Shown: in pieces, positions 1 to 9,070 of the stretch
How the letters are laid out: the number at the start of each line of letters is the position of its first letter
Numbering within the stretch: the stretch's first letter is position 1
Source: Brevundimonas naejangsanensis
GTDB lineage: Bacteria > Pseudomonadota > Alphaproteobacteria > Caulobacterales > Caulobacteraceae
Length of the DNA stretch: 64,000 bases
Reading direction: 5' to 3'
Assembly: GCF_000635915.2 (NCBI RefSeq)
Contig: NZ_CP015614.1
Coordinates: 1,161,501 to 1,225,500, forward strand
The notes under the pieces: model-generated
Seen by the model: the letters and a program-made list of their open reading frames with translations, nothing else
What the model was told of the DNA's origin: nothing
Databases searched by the model: none
Position numbers and translations under genes: made by a program

Positions 1-317
1 TCCGCCACGCCGTGGTCAACATCGCCGAGGCGATCACCGCGGCCGCCGAGGTTGCGGGAGTCGATATCCCCGAGATCGACTGGTTCGTGCCGCACCAGGC
101 CAATCAGCGCATCATCAAGGGCGTCGGCGACCGCCTGGGCCTGGACGAGGACAAGGTCATCTCGACCGTGGCCATGCACGCCAACACCTCGGCCGCCTCC
201 ATCCCGCTGGCGATGGACGTCGCCATCAAGGACGGACGCATCAAGAAGGGCGATCTGGTGCTGGTCGAAGCGATGGGCGGCGGCCTGACGTGGGGCGCAT
301 GCGCCTTCCGATTCTAG
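1..317 (+). CDS. fabH: 3-oxoacyl-ACP synthase III, C-terminal part (partial)
   Basis: This is the 3' end of fabH; the reading frame is open to the window edge, so the 5' part is missing. FabH condenses acetyl-CoA with malonyl-ACP to start fatty-acid synthesis in the cytoplasm. Two of the three catalytic residues are visible: the His in PHQANQRI and the Asn in HANTSAASIP. The missing Cys lies upstream of the window. The protein ends in the usual GGGLTWGACAFRF-like tail. Its place directly before ihfA is the common alphaproteobacterial order (often plsX-fabH-ihfA), which supports the call. Confidence 0.96.
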   Translation, partial: RHAVVNIAEAITAAAEVAGVDIPEIDWFVPHQANQRIIKGVGDRLGLDEDKVISTVAMHANTSAASIPLAMDVAIKDGRIKKGDLVLVEAMGGGLTWGACAFRF

Positions 318-385
318 ATTTTCATTGAGGGCTTTGATTTTCATTCATTTTGCCCTTCAATACCCCGCCATTGGAAAGCGGGGAG

Positions 386-694
386 ATGCCAGTGTCCCAG
401 ACCCTTACTCGGGCTGATCTGTGCGAGGCCGTTCACGAAGAGGTCGGCCTGTCGCGCCAGGAATGTTCCGGCATGGTCGAACGGACGCTTGAATTGATCG
501 TCGAGTCGCTTGAACGCGGCGAGACGGTCAAACTGTCTGGCTTCGGCGTCTTCCAGGTGCGCGAAAAGCGCGCGCGCATGGGGCGCAACCCCAAGACCGG
601 CGAACCCGCCGCCATCAACCCCCGTCGCGTCATCAGCTTCCGGGCCTCTCAGATCATGAAGGGCCGGGTGCACGACGCCGTCGTAGAGACCTGA
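386..694 (+). CDS. ihfA: Integration host factor alpha subunit
   Basis: IHF-alpha is a DNA-bending histone-like protein that pairs with IHF-beta in nucleoid structure, recombination and transcription. The 102-residue product has the standard HU/IHF fold signature: [10 protein letters not shown] at the N-terminus, then [18 protein letters not shown] with the DNA-inserting arm, then a RVISFRAS tail. Start choice: GGGGAG at 380-385 directly abuts ATG 386 but lies 6 bases from an in-frame GTG at 392, so the GTG may be the real start. The upstream TTG at 350 is unlikely because its extra residues match nothing in the family. Confidence 0.96.
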   Translation: MPVSQTLTRADLCEAVHEEVGLSRQECSGMVERTLELIVESLERGETVKLSGFGVFQVREKRARMGRNPKTGEPAAINPRRVISFRASQIMKGRVHDAVVET

Positions 695-699
695 GTTCA

Positions 700-1116
700 T
701 TGGCCAAAAGCCCTAGCGCCTTCCGCACGATCTCCGAAGCCGCCGAAGAAGTCGGCGCGCCTCAGCATGTTCTGCGCTTCTGGGAGACGAAGTTCGATTT
801 CATCGTCCCGGTAAAGCGGGCGGGCGGACGGCGTTTCTATCGCCCGGATGATGTGATGGTGCTGAAGGCCGTTCGACGTTTGCTGCATGACGAGGGCCTG
901 ACCATTCGCGGCGTCCAGCGCCTGGTGAAGGATCAGGGCCTGGCGCGCGTGGCCGCCTATGGCGACCCGGGCGCAACGCTAGAAATCGATTCGGGTCTTT
1001 CACCTGCGCTTGAGGCCTCAGCTGTTTCGCCAGCACCGGATCATGACCGCTTGAGGCGCGTTTTAACCGAGCTGGAAGCTGCGCATGCGCGGCTTGAGGC
1101 GGTTCTGCGCCGATAG
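700..1116 (+). CDS. MerR-family transcriptional regulator
   Basis: A 138-residue protein with an N-terminal MerR winged-helix domain: [20 protein letters not shown], then the wing RRFYRPDDV and the helix [14 protein letters not shown]. The C-terminal half (residues about 85-138) is a low-complexity stretch and short helix with no cysteines, so metal sensing is unlikely. A MerR-type gene directly after ihfA is a widespread alphaproteobacterial arrangement; its effector is not known to me. The start is a TTG five bases past the ihfA stop, and no nearby ATG keeps the HTH intact. Confidence 0.85.
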   Translation: MAKSPSAFRTISEAAEEVGAPQHVLRFWETKFDFIVPVKRAGGRRFYRPDDVMVLKAVRRLLHDEGLTIRGVQRLVKDQGLARVAAYGDPGATLEIDSGLSPALEASAVSPAPDHDRLRRVLTELEAAHARLEAVLRR

Positions 1117-1188
1117 GGCGGAAGTTGTTGTCGATAATGCGTTTTAGGGTTTGCGGAGCGACAAACCCCCGTCTATACGGAGCGCCTT

Positions 1189-1265
<77 letters not shown>

Positions 1266-1679
1266 TTTCAGGTTTTGGCCTGATCTGTGGATTTACGGGC
1301 GGTCTCGCATCAGCGGGGCCGCCCGTTCCGCATGTACTCTTCACAGAGGCGGTGCGTTTACATCGCCGGTGGCCGATAAAGGCCGCCGGTTGGCATCTGC
1401 TTAGGGGCGCAAGATCTATAAAGGGCAACCAGATCTGCATGACCGCCGGATCATGGCGTCATGCAACTTGGAGCGCCCGCCTCCAGGGTAAGGCGTCGGC
1501 GTTCATCCACTGGCGGGAATAATAGGCCGCCGAGTTGATCCGTTCGATCGCGCCTCGCGTAAATCGGCTGCTGTCCAGCAAGGCAGCTCGTTTTTCGTGC
1601 CAACGAGATGTCACGCTGGCTCGTCCGTGACGTGCGACCGTCGCCTCGCGTCGTCGGCGTCTAGAAAGAGGGATGAAGA
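1266..1679. other. Intergenic stretch, nothing recognised
   Basis: About 410 bases between the tRNA and the outer-membrane protein gene. Short open frames here have no recognisable product. The region presumably holds the promoter of the downstream gene, but I see no clear consensus. Its last bases (GAGGGATGAAGA) supply the ribosome-binding site for the gene at 1680. Confidence 0.4.
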
Positions 1680-2462
1680 ATGTTCAGGACGATTTTGCTC
1701 TCGAGTGTTGTCGCGCTTTCCGCCGCGGGCGCGGCCCAGGCTCAAACCGCGCCGGGCCGCTGGACGGTCAGCCTGGAAGCCGGCGCCGAGTTCCCGACCG
1801 GGGGCGACGTGCATGGCGGGGCGACCGCAGCGGTGCCGGATCTCGGCCCCCTCAATCCCGCTCTGGCCGGGGTGAACGCTGAACTGCGCATCCAGTCGCG
1901 CAGCTTCGACGATATCTACGGAGAGGGCATGAACCTGGGCGCCGAGTTCGCCTATGGCATGAGCAACAACGCCGAGGTCTTTGGATCGGTGCGCTACATG
2001 CAGGCTGACGAGGGCCGGGTGCAGGTGGGCGGCGCCTTCGTGCCGGCCCTGGCCACGACCCTGCCGGTGTACGGGACCTTCGGCGAATACAAGGCCTATG
2101 CCCTGGAAGCGGGCTACCGCCAGTATTTCGGCGCGGGCGCGCTCAAGCCCTACGTCACCGGCCGTTTGGGCGCGGTCTTCACTGACAAGATCAACGCCAC
2201 GTTCGAGATCCCGGACGCCGCCATCACCATCGCTGACGCGCCCTTCTACGACAGCTCCACCAGCTTCACGGCGGGTCTGGACGTCGGTCTGTCCTACGCC
2301 TTCAACGACCGGGTGTCGGTGCAGGCCGAGACGGGCGTTCGCTATATCTCCAGCCTGAGCGACGACGACAGCGCCATCGGCGGTCTGGGGCTAGCGTCGA
2401 TCAACGGCGTCGGCGACCGCACCTATGTGCCCGTGACCCTGCGGGCCAAGTTCGCCTTCTGA
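1680..2462 (+). CDS. Outer-membrane beta-barrel protein
   Basis: A 260-residue exported protein. A signal peptide (residues 1-22, hydrophobic core LLSSVVALSAAGAA, cleavage after AQAQ) is followed by alternating amphipathic strands typical of an OmpA/OprF-like 8-12-stranded barrel, for example YVTGRLGAVFTDKI and TFTAGLDVGL-like segments. The protein ends in aromatic Phe (RAKFAF), the usual BAM recognition signal. No peptidoglycan-binding domain follows the barrel. The function (porin, adhesin or surface antigen) cannot be told from sequence. The start is supported by GAGGGA just upstream. Confidence 0.8.
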   Translation: MFRTILLSSVVALSAAGAAQAQTAPGRWTVSLEAGAEFPTGGDVHGGATAAVPDLGPLNPALAGVNAELRIQSRSFDDIYGEGMNLGAEFAYGMSNNAEVFGSVRYMQADEGRVQVGGAFVPALATTLPVYGTFGEYKAYALEAGYRQYFGAGALKPYVTGRLGAVFTDKINATFEIPDAAITIADAPFYDSSTSFTAGLDVGLSYAFNDRVSVQAETGVRYISSLSDDDSAIGGLGLASINGVGDRTYVPVTLRAKFAF

Positions 2463-2466
2463 GTCC

Positions 2467-2500
2467 AGCCCCCGGGGTCGACAACCGGCTCCGGGGCTTT
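2467..2500 (+). terminator. Probable rho-independent terminator
   Basis: A GC-rich hairpin directly after the outer-membrane protein gene: AGCCCC-CGG pairs with CCG-GGGCT across a loop of roughly 15 bases, followed by a short T stretch (TTT). It separates this gene from the ABC exporter operon. Confidence 0.6.
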
Positions 2501-2607
2501 CCCCTCAGGCGAAAAGCCGCCTGTCGCGCGGCGCCCACAGGCTTGCCGATCCATGGCGACCGCCGCAGGATCGTTTCGTCGCGGACCGCGACCGTCAGAG
2601 ATCCTTC

Positions 2608-3681
2608 ATGCGGCCCAATCGAAAACAACTCATCGTCCTCGCCGTGGCCGTCCTGGTCGGACTGGCCGTGACGGCGGCCATCCTGTTGCGTCGCCCGCCC
2701 GAGGCGGCGGTGGCGACGGTCAAGCCGCAGACGGTGGAGCTTGGCCTCTCGGTGGTGGGGCGGGCGCGGCCTATGGATCTGGTCCAGGTGGCGTCGCCCA
2801 ATCCGGGTCAGGTGGTGCGCCTGATGCATGACGACGGCGACCGCGTTGCGGCCGGCGAGCCCCTGGCCGTCATCCTCGCCTCCGTCGAGCAGGCCCAGAC
2901 CGAGGCCGATCTGGCGCGTGAACGCGCCGCCCGCGCCGAGGCCGCGGATGCACGCCTGAAATACGAGCGCACCCGTACGCTGAGCGAGCGGGGCTTCGCG
3001 GCGCCGGCGGCGCTGGACGCTGCGCGCACCAGCCTGCAGGCGGCCGAGGCCAATGTCGCGGCCGCCGCCGCCGCCGTGCGCGCCTCCGCCGAACGCGCGC
3101 GAGAGTTCACCATTCGCGCGCCAATGAGCGGGGTGGTGCTGGTGCGGCCCATCGACAACGGCCAGGTGGTGGCTGCGGGCGAGACCCTGTTCGAACTGGG
3201 ATCGGCGGCCGGCGTTGAAATCCGCGCCGAGGTCGAGGAAGCCTACGCCGACGCCATCCGTCCCGGCATGGCCGCCCGCGCGTCCCTGTCCGGGACCTCC
3301 ACGATATTCGCCGCCCGCGTGACCGAGGTCTCGCCCCAGGTCGACGCGGCCACGGGCGGTCGGCTGGTGAAGCTGGCGCCCGAGGCGGGCCCCTCCCTGT
3401 CGCCCGGACGTTCAATCGACGTGACGATCGTCGTCGGACAGCGATCCGGCGCCATCGTACTGCCGCGCAACGCCGTAGCGGACGCCACCGCCGCGCCCAA
3501 GGTCTATGTGGTCGACGCCGACGACATCGTGCGCGAACGCGCGGTCGTGGTGGCGCGGTGGCCCACGGTCAACGCCCTGATCGAGCGCGGCCTGGCGGCG
3601 GGCGACCGCGTGGTTCTGGACCCCGCCTCGGCGCGGGCGGGCGCCCGCGTCCGACCCGTAGCGCCCAAGACGGAAGACTGA
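2608..3681 (+). CDS. ABC exporter periplasmic adaptor (HlyD/MFP family)
   Basis: A 357-residue membrane-fusion protein: one N-terminal membrane anchor (residues about 8-27, LIVLAVAVLVGLAVTAAILL), a biotinyl-lipoyl-like half-domain (GQVVRLMHDDGDRVAAGEPL), a coiled-coil hairpin rich in Ala/Glu/Arg (about 90-165), the second lipoyl half (IRAPMSGVVLVRPIDNGQVV) and a C-terminal beta-barrel. It links the inner-membrane ABC transporter encoded downstream to an outer-membrane channel. The three-gene order adaptor-permease-ATPase resembles DevBCA/MacAB-type exporters. The substrate is unknown. No TolC-like gene is adjacent. Confidence 0.88.
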   Translation: MRPNRKQLIVLAVAVLVGLAVTAAILLRRPPEAAVATVKPQTVELGLSVVGRARPMDLVQVASPNPGQVVRLMHDDGDRVAAGEPLAVILASVEQAQTEADLARERAARAEAADARLKYERTRTLSERGFAAPAALDAARTSLQAAEANVAAAAAAVRASAERAREFTIRAPMSGVVLVRPIDNGQVVAAGETLFELGSAAGVEIRAEVEEAYADAIRPGMAARASLSGTSTIFAARVTEVSPQVDAATGGRLVKLAPEAGPSLSPGRSIDVTIVVGQRSGAIVLPRNAVADATAAPKVYVVDADDIVRERAVVVARWPTVNALIERGLAAGDRVVLDPASARAGARVRPVAPKTED

Positions 3682-3685
3682 GGCC

Positions 3686-4891
3686 GTGTTCGCCCTCAAG
3701 GTCGCGCGGCGGTATCTGCTGTCCAACCCCAGCCAGACCCTGCTGCTGATCGCGGGGGTGGCGCTGGGGGTGACGGTGTTCATCTTCATCACCGCCCTGA
3801 TCGCCGGCCTGGCCGTGCGGCTGACCGATCAGGTCACGGGCGACAGCGCCCATGTCAGCCTGGAGCCGCCGACGCGCGTGGCGCGGGTCCTGGCGGGGCC
3901 GGACCTGCCGGTGGAATCGGTCGCCCTGGTGTCCACCTTCCAGCGCAAGCAGATCCGCGACTGGCCGATGATCGTGCAACTGCTGCGGGCCAACCCCGCC
4001 GTCTCGGCCATCAGCCCGCAGATCTCGGGCAGCGCTTTCCTGGCGAAGAGCGAGGCGGTGTCGCCGGTGTCGATCCTGGGCGTGGACTCGCAGGGGATCG
4101 ACGCCATCTCCCAGATCACGCCCAAGATCATCAGCGGCGACGGCGATCTGGGCGCGGACGGCCTGTTGATCGGGGTGCGCATGGCCGAGGATCTGGGCCT
4201 GAGCGCAGGGCAGTCCATCCTGCTGCGGACCGACCGCGGGGTGGAGCGTCAGCTGACGGTGAAGGGCGTGTTCCGCACCGGCCTGCAGAGCCTGGATGAA
4301 CGGGTGGCCTTCATGTCGTTGCAGACGGCGCGGCCCTTGTTCGTCCTGCCCGAGGGCGTGACCAATATCGAGGTCAAGCTGAAGAACCCCGACGACGCCC
4401 GTGCGGTCGCGCGCTTTCTGGCCGGTGCGACGGGGCTGCGCGCCACGCCCTGGCAGGAAAAGAACCTGAGCCTGGAGGACGCGCTGACGGCGCAGGGCCA
4501 GACGGGAACCCTGATCCAGATCTTTTCGCTGATCTCCATCATCATCGGCGTGGCCAGCGCCCTGGTCCTGTCCGCCTACCGACGGCGCGGCGAGGTCGGC
4601 ATCATGCGCGCCTTCGGCGTGCCGGGCGGCTTCATCCTGTGGGTCTTCCTGCTGCAAGGCCTGATCATCGGGCTGGTCGGCGCCCTGATCGGCTGCGCCA
4701 GCGGCTACGGCCTCTGTCTCTGGCTGCAGGGGATCGTCAAGCCTGACGGAACCTCGGCCCTGCCCATAGCGCCGGAGCAGGGAGGCTATGTCGCGGCCCT
4801 GGTGCTGACCACGCTCGGGGCGGTGATCGCCTCGATCCTGCCCGCCCGTTCGGCCTCCCGGGTCGATCCGCTGGAGGCGATTCAGCAATGA
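3686..4891 (+). CDS. ABC exporter permease, FtsX/MacB/DevC-like
   Basis: A 401-residue permease with one N-terminal transmembrane helix (LLLIAGVALGVTVFIFITAL), a large periplasmic domain (about 45-265) and three C-terminal helices (SLISIIIGVASALVLSAY, FILWVFLLQGLIIGLVGALI, YVAALVLTTLGAVIASILPA). This is the FtsX-like topology of LolCE, MacB and DevC. It probably moves its substrate from the membrane or periplasm outward with the adaptor encoded upstream. The start is GTG four bases after the adaptor stop. Its 3' end overlaps the ATPase start by an ATGA. Confidence 0.88.
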   Translation: MFALKVARRYLLSNPSQTLLLIAGVALGVTVFIFITALIAGLAVRLTDQVTGDSAHVSLEPPTRVARVLAGPDLPVESVALVSTFQRKQIRDWPMIVQLLRANPAVSAISPQISGSAFLAKSEAVSPVSILGVDSQGIDAISQITPKIISGDGDLGADGLLIGVRMAEDLGLSAGQSILLRTDRGVERQLTVKGVFRTGLQSLDERVAFMSLQTARPLFVLPEGVTNIEVKLKNPDDARAVARFLAGATGLRATPWQEKNLSLEDALTAQGQTGTLIQIFSLISIIIGVASALVLSAYRRRGEVGIMRAFGVPGGFILWVFLLQGLIIGLVGALIGCASGYGLCLWLQGIVKPDGTSALPIAPEQGGYVAALVLTTLGAVIASILPARSASRVDPLEAIQQ

Positions 4892-5610
4892 CGCGCGTGC
4901 TGCAAGCGCGGGGGATCGAAAAGGTCTTCCGCAACGGGGAGGAAGAAACCCGTGTACTGAAAGGCGTCGACCTGGATCTGGATCGGGGCGAGCTGGTCGC
5001 CCTGCTGGGGGCGTCGGGGTCGGGCAAGTCGACCCTGCTGTCGATCATCGGCCTGTTGCTGCGCCAGTCGGCCGGCTCCCTGTCTATCAGCGGCGAAGCC
5101 GTGGACGGCCTGTCCGAGGCCCGGCGGGCGCGGTTCCGCAACGAGCGGCTAGGCTTCGTCTTCCAGTTTCATCACCTGCTGCCCGACTTCACCGCGATGG
5201 AGAACGTCGCCTTTCCCGCCGCCGCGCCGGCCGGCAGGATTTCGCGCCAGATGCGCGACCGCGCGCGGGGCCTGCTGGCGCGGGTGGGGCTTGAGGATCG
5301 CATTGATTATCCGGCCACGCGCCTGTCGGGCGGTCAGAAGCAGCGCGTCGCCATCGCCCGCGCCCTGATGAACCAGCCCGATCTGATCATCGCCGACGAG
5401 CCCACGGGCAACCTGGATCGCGACACTGCCGACCGCGTGCTGGACCTGATGCGCGAGGTGAACCGGGAGGAGGGGGCGACCTTCCTGATCTGCACCCATG
5501 ACGAGGGCGTCGCCGCCCGCTGCACCCGCCGCCTGATGCTCAGCGACGGGCTGTTGGTCTCCAATCACTTGGTCGGACACGAGATTCGCCCCGACCTGCC
5601 TCATTCCTGA
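4888..5610 (+). CDS. ABC exporter ATP-binding protein (LolD/DevA/MacB type)
   Basis: A 240-residue nucleotide-binding subunit that powers the permease encoded just upstream. Walker A is GASGSGKST (about residue 40), the Q-loop lies near FVFQFHHLLPDF, the signature is LSGGQKQR, Walker B is LIIADEPT, and the switch His is in ICTHD. The length and the short insert before the signature match the LolD/DevA group. It overlaps the permease gene by 4 bases, indicating translational coupling, and closes the operon. Confidence 0.93.
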   Translation: MTRVLQARGIEKVFRNGEEETRVLKGVDLDLDRGELVALLGASGSGKSTLLSIIGLLLRQSAGSLSISGEAVDGLSEARRARFRNERLGFVFQFHHLLPDFTAMENVAFPAAAPAGRISRQMRDRARGLLARVGLEDRIDYPATRLSGGQKQRVAIARALMNQPDLIIADEPTGNLDRDTADRVLDLMREVNREEGATFLICTHDEGVAARCTRRLMLSDGLLVSNHLVGHEIRPDLPHS

Positions 5611-5657
5611 CCCTGATGGCGGGGCATGGCCGCCGCTCTGATTCAAAGGACCAGACA

Positions 5658-6155
5658 ATGACCTTTTCCCTTTCCCTTCTGGCGGCGGCCGCCTTCCTCA
5701 GCGCGGCTCCGGCGCAGGACGCCCCGGCGGCGGCCAATGGCGTTCTGGTTCGTCACGACGTGTCTCTGGACCTGGCCAACCGGCTGCTGGACGGCGTGCT
5801 GTCCACCTGTCACGCCCAGGGCCGGTCGGCGGTGGCGGCGGTGGTCGACCGCAGCGGCAACCTGGTCGCCTTGCAGCGCGACGACGTCGTCGGTCCGCAC
5901 AACACCCTGGCGGCGCAGCGCAAGGCGTATACGGCCCTGTCGACCAAGACCGCGACCAGCGTCCTGGCCGAACGGGCGCGTAATGACCCGACGTCTCAGA
6001 ACCTCAACACCCTGGACGAACTGCTGCTTCTGGGCGGCGGGGTGCCCCTGATCGTCGACGGCCAGGTCATCGGCGCCCTGGGCGTGGCGGGGGCCGGGGG
6101 CGCGGCCGGCGACGAGGGCTGCGCCATGGCCGCCATCCGTCAGCATCTGAAATAG
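5658..6155 (+). CDS. Secreted GlcG/HbpS-like (DUF336) protein
   Basis: A 165-residue protein with a short signal peptide (SLSLLAAAAFLSAAPAQ) followed by a GlcG/HbpS domain: DLANRLLDGVLSTCHAQG, AVAAVVDRSGNLVALQRDD, then a C-terminal GGGVPLIVDGQVIGALGVAG motif. Members of this family bind heme or cobalamin, or have no known role; in Streptomyces HbpS is an extracellular heme-linked sensor partner. The start at ATG 5658 has AAGGA just upstream; an earlier in-frame ATG at 5616 would bury the signal peptide and is rejected. It probably has its own transcript, 47 bases after the exporter operon. Confidence 0.78.
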   Translation: MTFSLSLLAAAAFLSAAPAQDAPAAANGVLVRHDVSLDLANRLLDGVLSTCHAQGRSAVAAVVDRSGNLVALQRDDVVGPHNTLAAQRKAYTALSTKTATSVLAERARNDPTSQNLNTLDELLLLGGGVPLIVDGQVIGALGVAGAGGAAGDEGCAMAAIRQHLK

Positions 6156-6213
6156 AAGCGTCAGGTAAAGTCTTGCAGACTGGCTCCGGGCTTTGATCTT
6201 CGACGTCTAATAA

Positions 6214-6227
6214 TTGACGATAGTCAA
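6214..6227. promoter_or_regulatory. FNR/FixK-type box 1
   Basis: TTGAC-GATA-GTCAA, a perfect 5-4-5 palindrome matching the alphaproteobacterial FNR/FixK consensus TTGA(T/C)-N4-(A/G)TCAA. It lies about 107 bases upstream of the gene at 6334, the first of a four-gene rightward operon. Four related sites occur in other gaps up to 20.3 kb. Confidence 0.75.
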
Positions 6228-6333
6228 ACCCTGTTGTCGGCTTGAGTGGGATCGTGGCTGGCAGTTCAGGACACGTCCAAGTCGCTGGTTGGTTAAACCT
6301 GCGGTTGGCCGTGATTGACGGTGAAATGTCGTT

Positions 6334-6792
6334 ATGCCGCACAAGGTCTTTCCGCTTCATATCCTGGCGGACGCTTCCCACGCTCGCCTGGTAGTGCATC
6401 GATCAGAGCATCCCTTCCGGATCGAGACCGCGGAGGCGCTGGACCATGTCTCGGCGCTGGCGGCCCGGCGTGCCGAGATACGATCGCACCCGCCCGGAAG
6501 CGTCCATGAAAGCGCCCAGCCCGGCCGCCATCGGGTCGGCCCCGAGGACCGCATCCGACAGGAAAAAGCTGCCTTCATGGACGAGGTGGCCGATGAAGCG
6601 GTCCGCCTTGCCGCCCGCCATGCCACGGACAAGGTCGTGATTGTCGCACCGCCGCGCTTGGCCCCGGTGTTGCGAAAAGCGATCGGCGACCGACTGGTGG
6701 TGTCGGCCGAACTCCACCGAGATCTGATCAAGGTCGCCGACCGTGATCTTGGCGCGTGGTTGTCCCCGGAGATGCTGCGTCCCGATGACTGA
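6334..6792 (+). CDS. Host-attachment-protein-like (baeRF family)
   Basis: A 152-residue soluble protein resembling the 'protein required for attachment to host cells' family, a group related to archaeo-eukaryotic release-factor domains. Visible features are the N-terminal strand HILADASHARLVVH, a central acidic/basic helix, and KVVIVAPPRLAPVLRKAIGD followed by LHRDLIKVADRDL, the usual C-terminal pattern. Its molecular role is unknown despite the family name. It starts an operon with the MBL hydrolase, quinone reductase and UspA genes, behind FNR box 1, so a stress or low-oxygen role is the context-based guess. Confidence 0.72.
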   Translation: MPHKVFPLHILADASHARLVVHRSEHPFRIETAEALDHVSALAARRAEIRSHPPGSVHESAQPGRHRVGPEDRIRQEKAAFMDEVADEAVRLAARHATDKVVIVAPPRLAPVLRKAIGDRLVVSAELHRDLIKVADRDLGAWLSPEMLRPDD

Positions 6793-6816
6793 AGCAGGCA
6801 TGGATCGGGGAAGCGC

Positions 6817-8445
6817 ATGAGCATCAACCTCGCCTTTCACGGTGCGGCGGAATGCGTCACGGGATCCTGTATGCTGGTGGAGAGCGGGGGCGCGCGCTTC
6901 CTCGTGGATTGCGGGATGTTCCAGGGCTCCAAATCGCTCAAGGCCCTGAACCACGAGCCCTTTCCGTTCGAAGCGGACTCGATCGACGCCGTCCTGCTGA
7001 CCCATGCCCACATCGATCACTCCGGCCTGCTGCCCAAGCTGGTCAAGGCGGGCTATCGCGGCCCAATCTACGCCACACGGGCCACGCGCGATCTTTGCGA
7101 GGTGATGTTGGCCGACGCGGCCGAAATCCAGGAAGGCGACGTCGCCCACCTGAATCGCCGCAATCAGAGACGTGGCATCGGCGGGGTTGAGCCCATCTAT
7201 TCAACGGCCGATGTCGCGCCGACGCTCAGACTGTTCCAGACCGTCAAGTTCGGCGAAACGATCGGTCCGCTGCCGGGAATCCAGGCTCGATGGTGGCCTG
7301 CCGGACATCTGCTGGGCGCCGCCTCAATCGAGGTTGAGCTGCATGAGGAAAAGGGCCCGGTGCGGTTGTTGTTCTCGGGCGATCTGGGGTCCGGTCATCA
7401 GCCCTTGCTGCCCACGCCGGAGGGTCCGGTCGGGGTCGATCATGTGATCCTGGAATCCACCTATGGCGACCGCGTTCGCCAGCCCCTCACGCCTGAAGAG
7501 CGCCGGGCGCTTCTGGCCAAGGAGATGCATGACGCCAAGGCGGCCGGGAGGCCGTTGCTGATGCCGAGTTTCGCCGTCGGCCGGGCGCAGGAACTGATCC
7601 TGGATCTGCTGGCGGTGATGCGCGACGAACCGGAGCTGGCGACCGAAATCTTCCTGGACTCCCCGCTGGCGATCGAAGCGACCGACGTCTTTCTGAGACG
7701 CGGATGGAATGCCGAGGCGGAAGAGAACCCGTATCTTGAGCTTCGCGACGCCGCGCGTCTTCACTATCTGATGCGGCCTCAGGAAAGCGATGGGCTGGAG
7801 CGCTTGCGCGACTGGCACATCATTCTGGCCGGCAGCGGCATGTGCGACGCGGGCCGCATCAGGCGGCACCTGAAACGATTGCTCTGGCGCCGTGAGACGA
7901 CGGTTTTGATCACCGGTTTTCAAGCGGTGGGAACCCTGGGACGGGTGCTGTTGGAAGGGCGACGACTGGTCCGCATCCAGGGGGATGACGTGCGGGTCAA
8001 TGCGCGCATACGCGAAATCGACGCCTATTCGGCTCATGCGGACGCCGAGGGGCTGGTGGCATGGCTCAAGAGCCGCATGCCGGTGACGGGAAAGGTCTTC
8101 CTGACCCATGGCGAGCCTGACGCGCGTTCCGGCCTGGCGTCGCGTCTCATGCAGGCGGGCGTGCAGGGCGACGCCATCGTCATGCCGCTGCTGGATTCGG
8201 CGTTCGCCCTCACGGCGGCAGGGGCCGAGCCTTTGGGCGGCGTTGGGCGGCTGATGCCTGGTGCGGCGGGTCGGCCGGACTGGCGCAACGGGCGCGCTGC
8301 GCTTCTGGGAGACATCAATGAGGCCCTGCAAGGCGCGCCTGACGACGAGGCTCGCGAGGCCCTGCTTGCAAGATTGCGCGACGTTCTGGAGGCGCCGTCC
8401 CGTCCTGATAACCCTCGCGCGCCGGCGGCTGAAAGGAGGGTCTGA
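6817..8445 (+). CDS. MBL-fold/beta-CASP RNA-processing-type metallohydrolase
   Basis: A 542-residue protein with the metallo-beta-lactamase core motif THAHIDHSG (about residue 62), the zinc-ligand Asp in LFSGDLG, a beta-CASP insert (about 190-380) and the RNA-specificity motif region GFQAVGTLGR, YSAHADAEGL and FLTHGEP. This is the bacterial Ysh1/CPSF-73-like group, expected to act as a zinc-dependent ribonuclease. The C-terminal ~70 residues are an extra tail. It is translationally coupled to the next gene (TGATG). The family is often found in Usp/hypoxia clusters. Confidence 0.88.
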   Translation: MSINLAFHGAAECVTGSCMLVESGGARFLVDCGMFQGSKSLKALNHEPFPFEADSIDAVLLTHAHIDHSGLLPKLVKAGYRGPIYATRATRDLCEVMLADAAEIQEGDVAHLNRRNQRRGIGGVEPIYSTADVAPTLRLFQTVKFGETIGPLPGIQARWWPAGHLLGAASIEVELHEEKGPVRLLFSGDLGSGHQPLLPTPEGPVGVDHVILESTYGDRVRQPLTPEERRALLAKEMHDAKAAGRPLLMPSFAVGRAQELILDLLAVMRDEPELATEIFLDSPLAIEATDVFLRRGWNAEAEENPYLELRDAARLHYLMRPQESDGLERLRDWHIILAGSGMCDAGRIRRHLKRLLWRRETTVLITGFQAVGTLGRVLLEGRRLVRIQGDDVRVNARIREIDAYSAHADAEGLVAWLKSRMPVTGKVFLTHGEPDARSGLASRLMQAGVQGDAIVMPLLDSAFALTAAGAEPLGGVGRLMPGAAGRPDWRNGRAALLGDINEALQGAPDDEAREALLARLRDVLEAPSRPDNPRAPAAERRV

Positions 8446-9044
8446 TGAAGCAGGTTCTGATCGTAAGCCACCCCAGGGTTCGAAGCTTCACCACGGCCAT
8501 GGCGGAGGCCTACGCTGCGGCCGCCAGGGATGAAGGCGGCGAGGTGATCGTGCGCGATCTCTACCGCCAGGGTTTCGATCCCCTGCTGCACGCCGACGAA
8601 CTGCCTGGCGACGAGGGCGCTCGGGCGCGTCCGGACGTGATGGCCGAACGCGCAGCCATCGGCGACGCTGACATCTTCGCCCTGTTCTATCCGCTTTGGT
8701 TCAATGCGCCGCCGGCCATGCTCAAGGGCTACGTCGAGCGCGTGTTCGGCATGGGGTTCGGCTATTCGAGGTTCGGACTCCGCGGCAATGAGCCCCTCCT
8801 TTCAGGTCGCCGACTGGTCAGCTTCACCAGTTCAGGCGCCCCTCAGCATTGGGTGGAAAGCAGCGGCGCGTGGGACGCCATGCGCAAGCATTTCGACGAT
8901 CATTTGGCGGCCGTTACCGGGCTGGAGCTCATCGGCCACCACAACATCGGCGGTGTGACGTCTGGCCTGAGGGAGGACGTCGTAGAACGGCACGCTCAAG
9001 CGGTGGCCGCGACAGCCAGGCGGATCGCTCACGGCGGTCGTTGA
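8445..9044 (+). CDS. NAD(P)H dehydrogenase (quinone), flavodoxin fold
   Basis: A 199-residue flavoprotein-type oxidoreductase: N-terminal QVLIVSHPRVRSFTTAMAEA (FMN/FAD phosphate loop), then the family pattern FALFYPLWFNAPPAMLKGYVERVF and a SFTSSGAP loop. These match the NQO1/KefF/MdaB family, which reduces quinones by two electrons using NAD(P)H. It shares its first base with the last base of the MBL gene (stop TGA and ATG as TGATG). Its place in a Usp cluster suggests redox protection. Confidence 0.87.
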   Translation: MKQVLIVSHPRVRSFTTAMAEAYAAAARDEGGEVIVRDLYRQGFDPLLHADELPGDEGARARPDVMAERAAIGDADIFALFYPLWFNAPPAMLKGYVERVFGMGFGYSRFGLRGNEPLLSGRRLVSFTSSGAPQHWVESSGAWDAMRKHFDDHLAAVTGLELIGHHNIGGVTSGLREDVVERHAQAVAATARRIAHGGR

Positions 9045-9070
9045 TCCCTGTGAAAGGACAGGAGGAGCTG

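Noticed and set aside
318..385. A hairpin between fabH and ihfA (GAGGGC ... GCCCTTC)
   Set aside because: Stem of only six bases with a loop of about 18; too weak to call a terminator.
3569..4888. A 439-codon open frame on the minus strand across the ABC permease gene
   Set aside because: Low-complexity Gln/Asp/Arg-rich product with no motif; it mirrors the codon bias of the permease on the other strand.
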